A stretch of DNA of 64,000 nucleotides from Phytoactinopolyspora halophila (GTDB lineage Bacteria > Actinomycetota > Actinomycetes > Jiangellales > Jiangellaceae). Position 1 is the stretch's first letter; each line of letters begins with the position of its first letter. The translations under genes and the position numbers were made by a program. Positions 62,668 to 64,000 of the stretch are shown in pieces. The stretch covers positions 1-64,000 of the forward strand of contig NZ_QMIG01000001.1 in the NCBI RefSeq assembly GCF_003287285.1, given 5' to 3'. Below the pieces are notes generated by a model. That model had not been told where the DNA came from. It searched no databases and saw only the letters and a list, made by a program, of their open reading frames with translations.

Positions 62668-64000
62668 TCAGCCGACCTTTCTGGTGGCGCGTACACCCAT
62701 GTGCAGGTACGGCGTGCCGTCGTCGAGCGTGTAGAAGGTCACCGGCGTCCACGTGCGGGCGCCGGGCGCGCGTACGGCGAAGATCCGGTCCCGCACCGGA
62801 ATCAGGTCGAACTCCCGGGGTGGATGGTCGATGCCCGCGATCTCGAGGGTAATCGTCAGCCGGAGCCGCGGGCCGGTGTCGGCCTGCCACACCTCGATGC
62901 GCGCGCCCGCCCGCTCGTACGTACCCGCGTACGGCGTGACATCGGCGGTGGCCGACTCGTCCGGTGGCTGCAACGGGGCGGCCATCTCGATGCCAGCGAG
63001 CTCGCGGAACACCTCCCGGACCAGCGACTCGTACAGGTCACGGGAGAATCCGCCGTTGGTCAGCAACGTGACGGCGAGACCCTGCTCCGGCACGATCCGC
63101 AAGAACGCCGACTGGCCGATGGTGTTCCCGTCGTGCCCGATCAGCTCGGCACCGTTCCACGCCAGCCGGAACCATCCCAGGCCCCAGGACTGCGCGATGG
63201 TGTACGTGTCGGGCAAGGCTGCCTCGTGAGCCCGCATCGCCGCGACGGACCGCTCCGAAAGCACGCGGCGACCGTCGGCCGCCGTTCCCCCGGCCAGATG
63301 CATGCGTGCGAACGCCAGGACGTCGCCGACGGTCGAGGTGATCATGCCGGCCGGGCCGCCGGAGCGTTCCAATCCCCAGACCGGTGCCCGCCGGAACGGT
63401 TCGTCGTCCTCGTGGACATGACCCGTGGCCGTGCGGTGCAGCAACGCCTCCTCGGGTAGCGTGACGGTGCGGCTCAGACCGAGTGGCTCGAAAAGCCGTT
63501 CCTTCATCGCGTGATCCCACACCTGCCCGGTCAACGTCTCGATCACCCGGCCGGCGATCGAGTAGCCGGAGTTGCAATACGACCACGTCGCACCCAGGGG
63601 GTGGTTGAGCGGGACGTCCGCGAGCCGAGCCACATATCGTTCGAGGCAGTCGTCACCACGGCCGGTGTCGATGAACACGTCGCCGTCGATCCCGCTGGTG
63701 TGGGTGAGCAGGTGGCGCATCGTCACCTGCTCGGTGACCTCGCGATCGGACAGCACGAGCTCGGGAAGGTATGTCGCGAGGGGCTCGTCGAGGTCGAGCA
63801 GCCCCTCGTCGACCAGACTCATCACGACGCTTGCCGTCCACACCTTGGTCACCGAGCCGATCTGGAAGAGCGTGTCCGCGGTGACATCGACGCCGGTGTC
63901 GACGTTGGCCACGCCGTAGCCGATCTCCAGCGTCTCGTCGCCACGCTCGATCCCGAGGGCAGCTCCCGGCACCCGGCATCGTTTCGCGAGCTCCGCCAGC
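62668..64000 (-). CDS. Serine hydrolase, beta-lactamase/D-aminopeptidase class (5' partial)
   Basis: At least 440 residues; the frame runs open to the window edge (LAELAKRCRVPGAALGIERG), so its start lies outside. Penicillin-binding-fold motifs: SxxK in FQIGSVTKVWTASVVMSLVD and YxN in WSYCNSGYSIAGRVIETLTG; a C-terminal beta domain (about the last 110 residues) follows. It could be a D-aminopeptidase, carboxypeptidase or esterase. Leading an operon for D-to-L amino acid conversion, release of D-amino acids from peptides would be a fitting role, but that is inference. Confidence 0.85.
   Translation of the reverse strand, partial: LAELAKRCRVPGAALGIERGDETLEIGYGVANVDTGVDVTADTLFQIGSVTKVWTASVVMSLVDEGLLDLDEPLATYLPELVLSDREVTEQVTMRHLLTHTSGIDGDVFIDTGRGDDCLERYVARLADVPLNHPLGATWSYCNSGYSIAGRVIETLTGQVWDHAMKERLFEPLGLSRTVTLPEEALLHRTATGHVHEDDEPFRRAPVWGLERSGGPAGMITSTVGDVLAFARMHLAGGTAADGRRVLSERSVAAMRAHEAALPDTYTIAQSWGLGWFRLAWNGAELIGHDGNTIGQSAFLRIVPEQGLAVTLLTNGGFSRDLYESLVREVFRELAGIEMAAPLQPPDESATADVTPYAGTYERAGARIEVWQADTGPRLRLTITLEIAGIDHPPREFDLIPVRDRIFAVRAPGARTWTPVTFYTLDDGTPYLHMGVRATRKVG

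Overview
The window is very GC-rich with strong G/C third-position bias, ATGA/GTGA gene overlaps and actinobacterial families (GuaB1-type IMPDH paralogue, DUF3618, DUF4233, Tad pilus loci, an FtsK/SpoIIIE-type WXG100 secretion ATPase). It is a chromosomal segment of a high-GC Actinomycetota. Gene content would fit a Jiangella-like or other non-mycobacterial actinomycete, but I cannot fix the genus from sequence alone.

Layout. 1-5.3 kb: a minus-strand bPH2 membrane protein pair (YdbS/YdbT-like; the larger gene carries an apparent one-base frameshift), a TetR regulator with a palindrome at its start codon, an acidic low-complexity exported protein, a GroES-like protein and a DUF3618 protein. 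5.4-12.7 kb: Bcp peroxiredoxin, a two-part membrane protein, tRNA-Leu(TAG), HrpA helicase and a PD-(D/E)XK-type protein. 13-21.3 kb: a cobalamin riboswitch ahead of metE, then RNase E/G and a TIGR03960-type radical SAM protein. 21.4-47.1 kb: an accessory block between genes that are close together in many actinobacteria. It holds a broken Cys-rich gene, lipoproteins, WXG100-like proteins, a family of proteins sharing a DPYFAxGF module (one a decayed, AT-richer copy), an EssC/EccC-like ATPase with a classical WXG100 partner, and a complete Tad/Flp pilus operon with a LysM-BTAD protein. 47.2-51.6 kb: DUF4233-folC-valS. 51.7-57.5 kb: two MDR oxidoreductases, a CopB-like P1B ATPase behind a CsoR-like operator, and GuaB1. 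57.6-64 kb: a PucR regulator and a tightly coupled operon (serine hydrolase, M20 amidase, GNAT, enolase-superfamily racemase) matching the logic of the N-succinyl D-to-L amino acid conversion pathway.

How the genes fit together. The conserved core (valS, folC, DUF4233, ndk, TIGR03960, rne) is a known actinobacterial neighbourhood. Here about 25 kb of pilus and WXG100-secretion genes separates folC/DUF4233 from ndk and rne, ndk is inverted, and the usual mre genes, the TIGR03936 gene and rplU-rpmA are missing from their expected places. Within the block, the Tad genes form one run of overlapping minus-strand genes. The EssC-like ATPase is flanked by its likely substrates: a WXG100 upstream, a WXG-like protein and a large DPYFAxGF protein downstream, the last translationally coupled to a lipoprotein. 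Other T7SS membrane components (EccB, EccD, EccE, MycP) are absent from the window. I consider this substrate/ATPase/lipoprotein block, and the D-to-L amino acid operon at the right edge, the most interesting parts.
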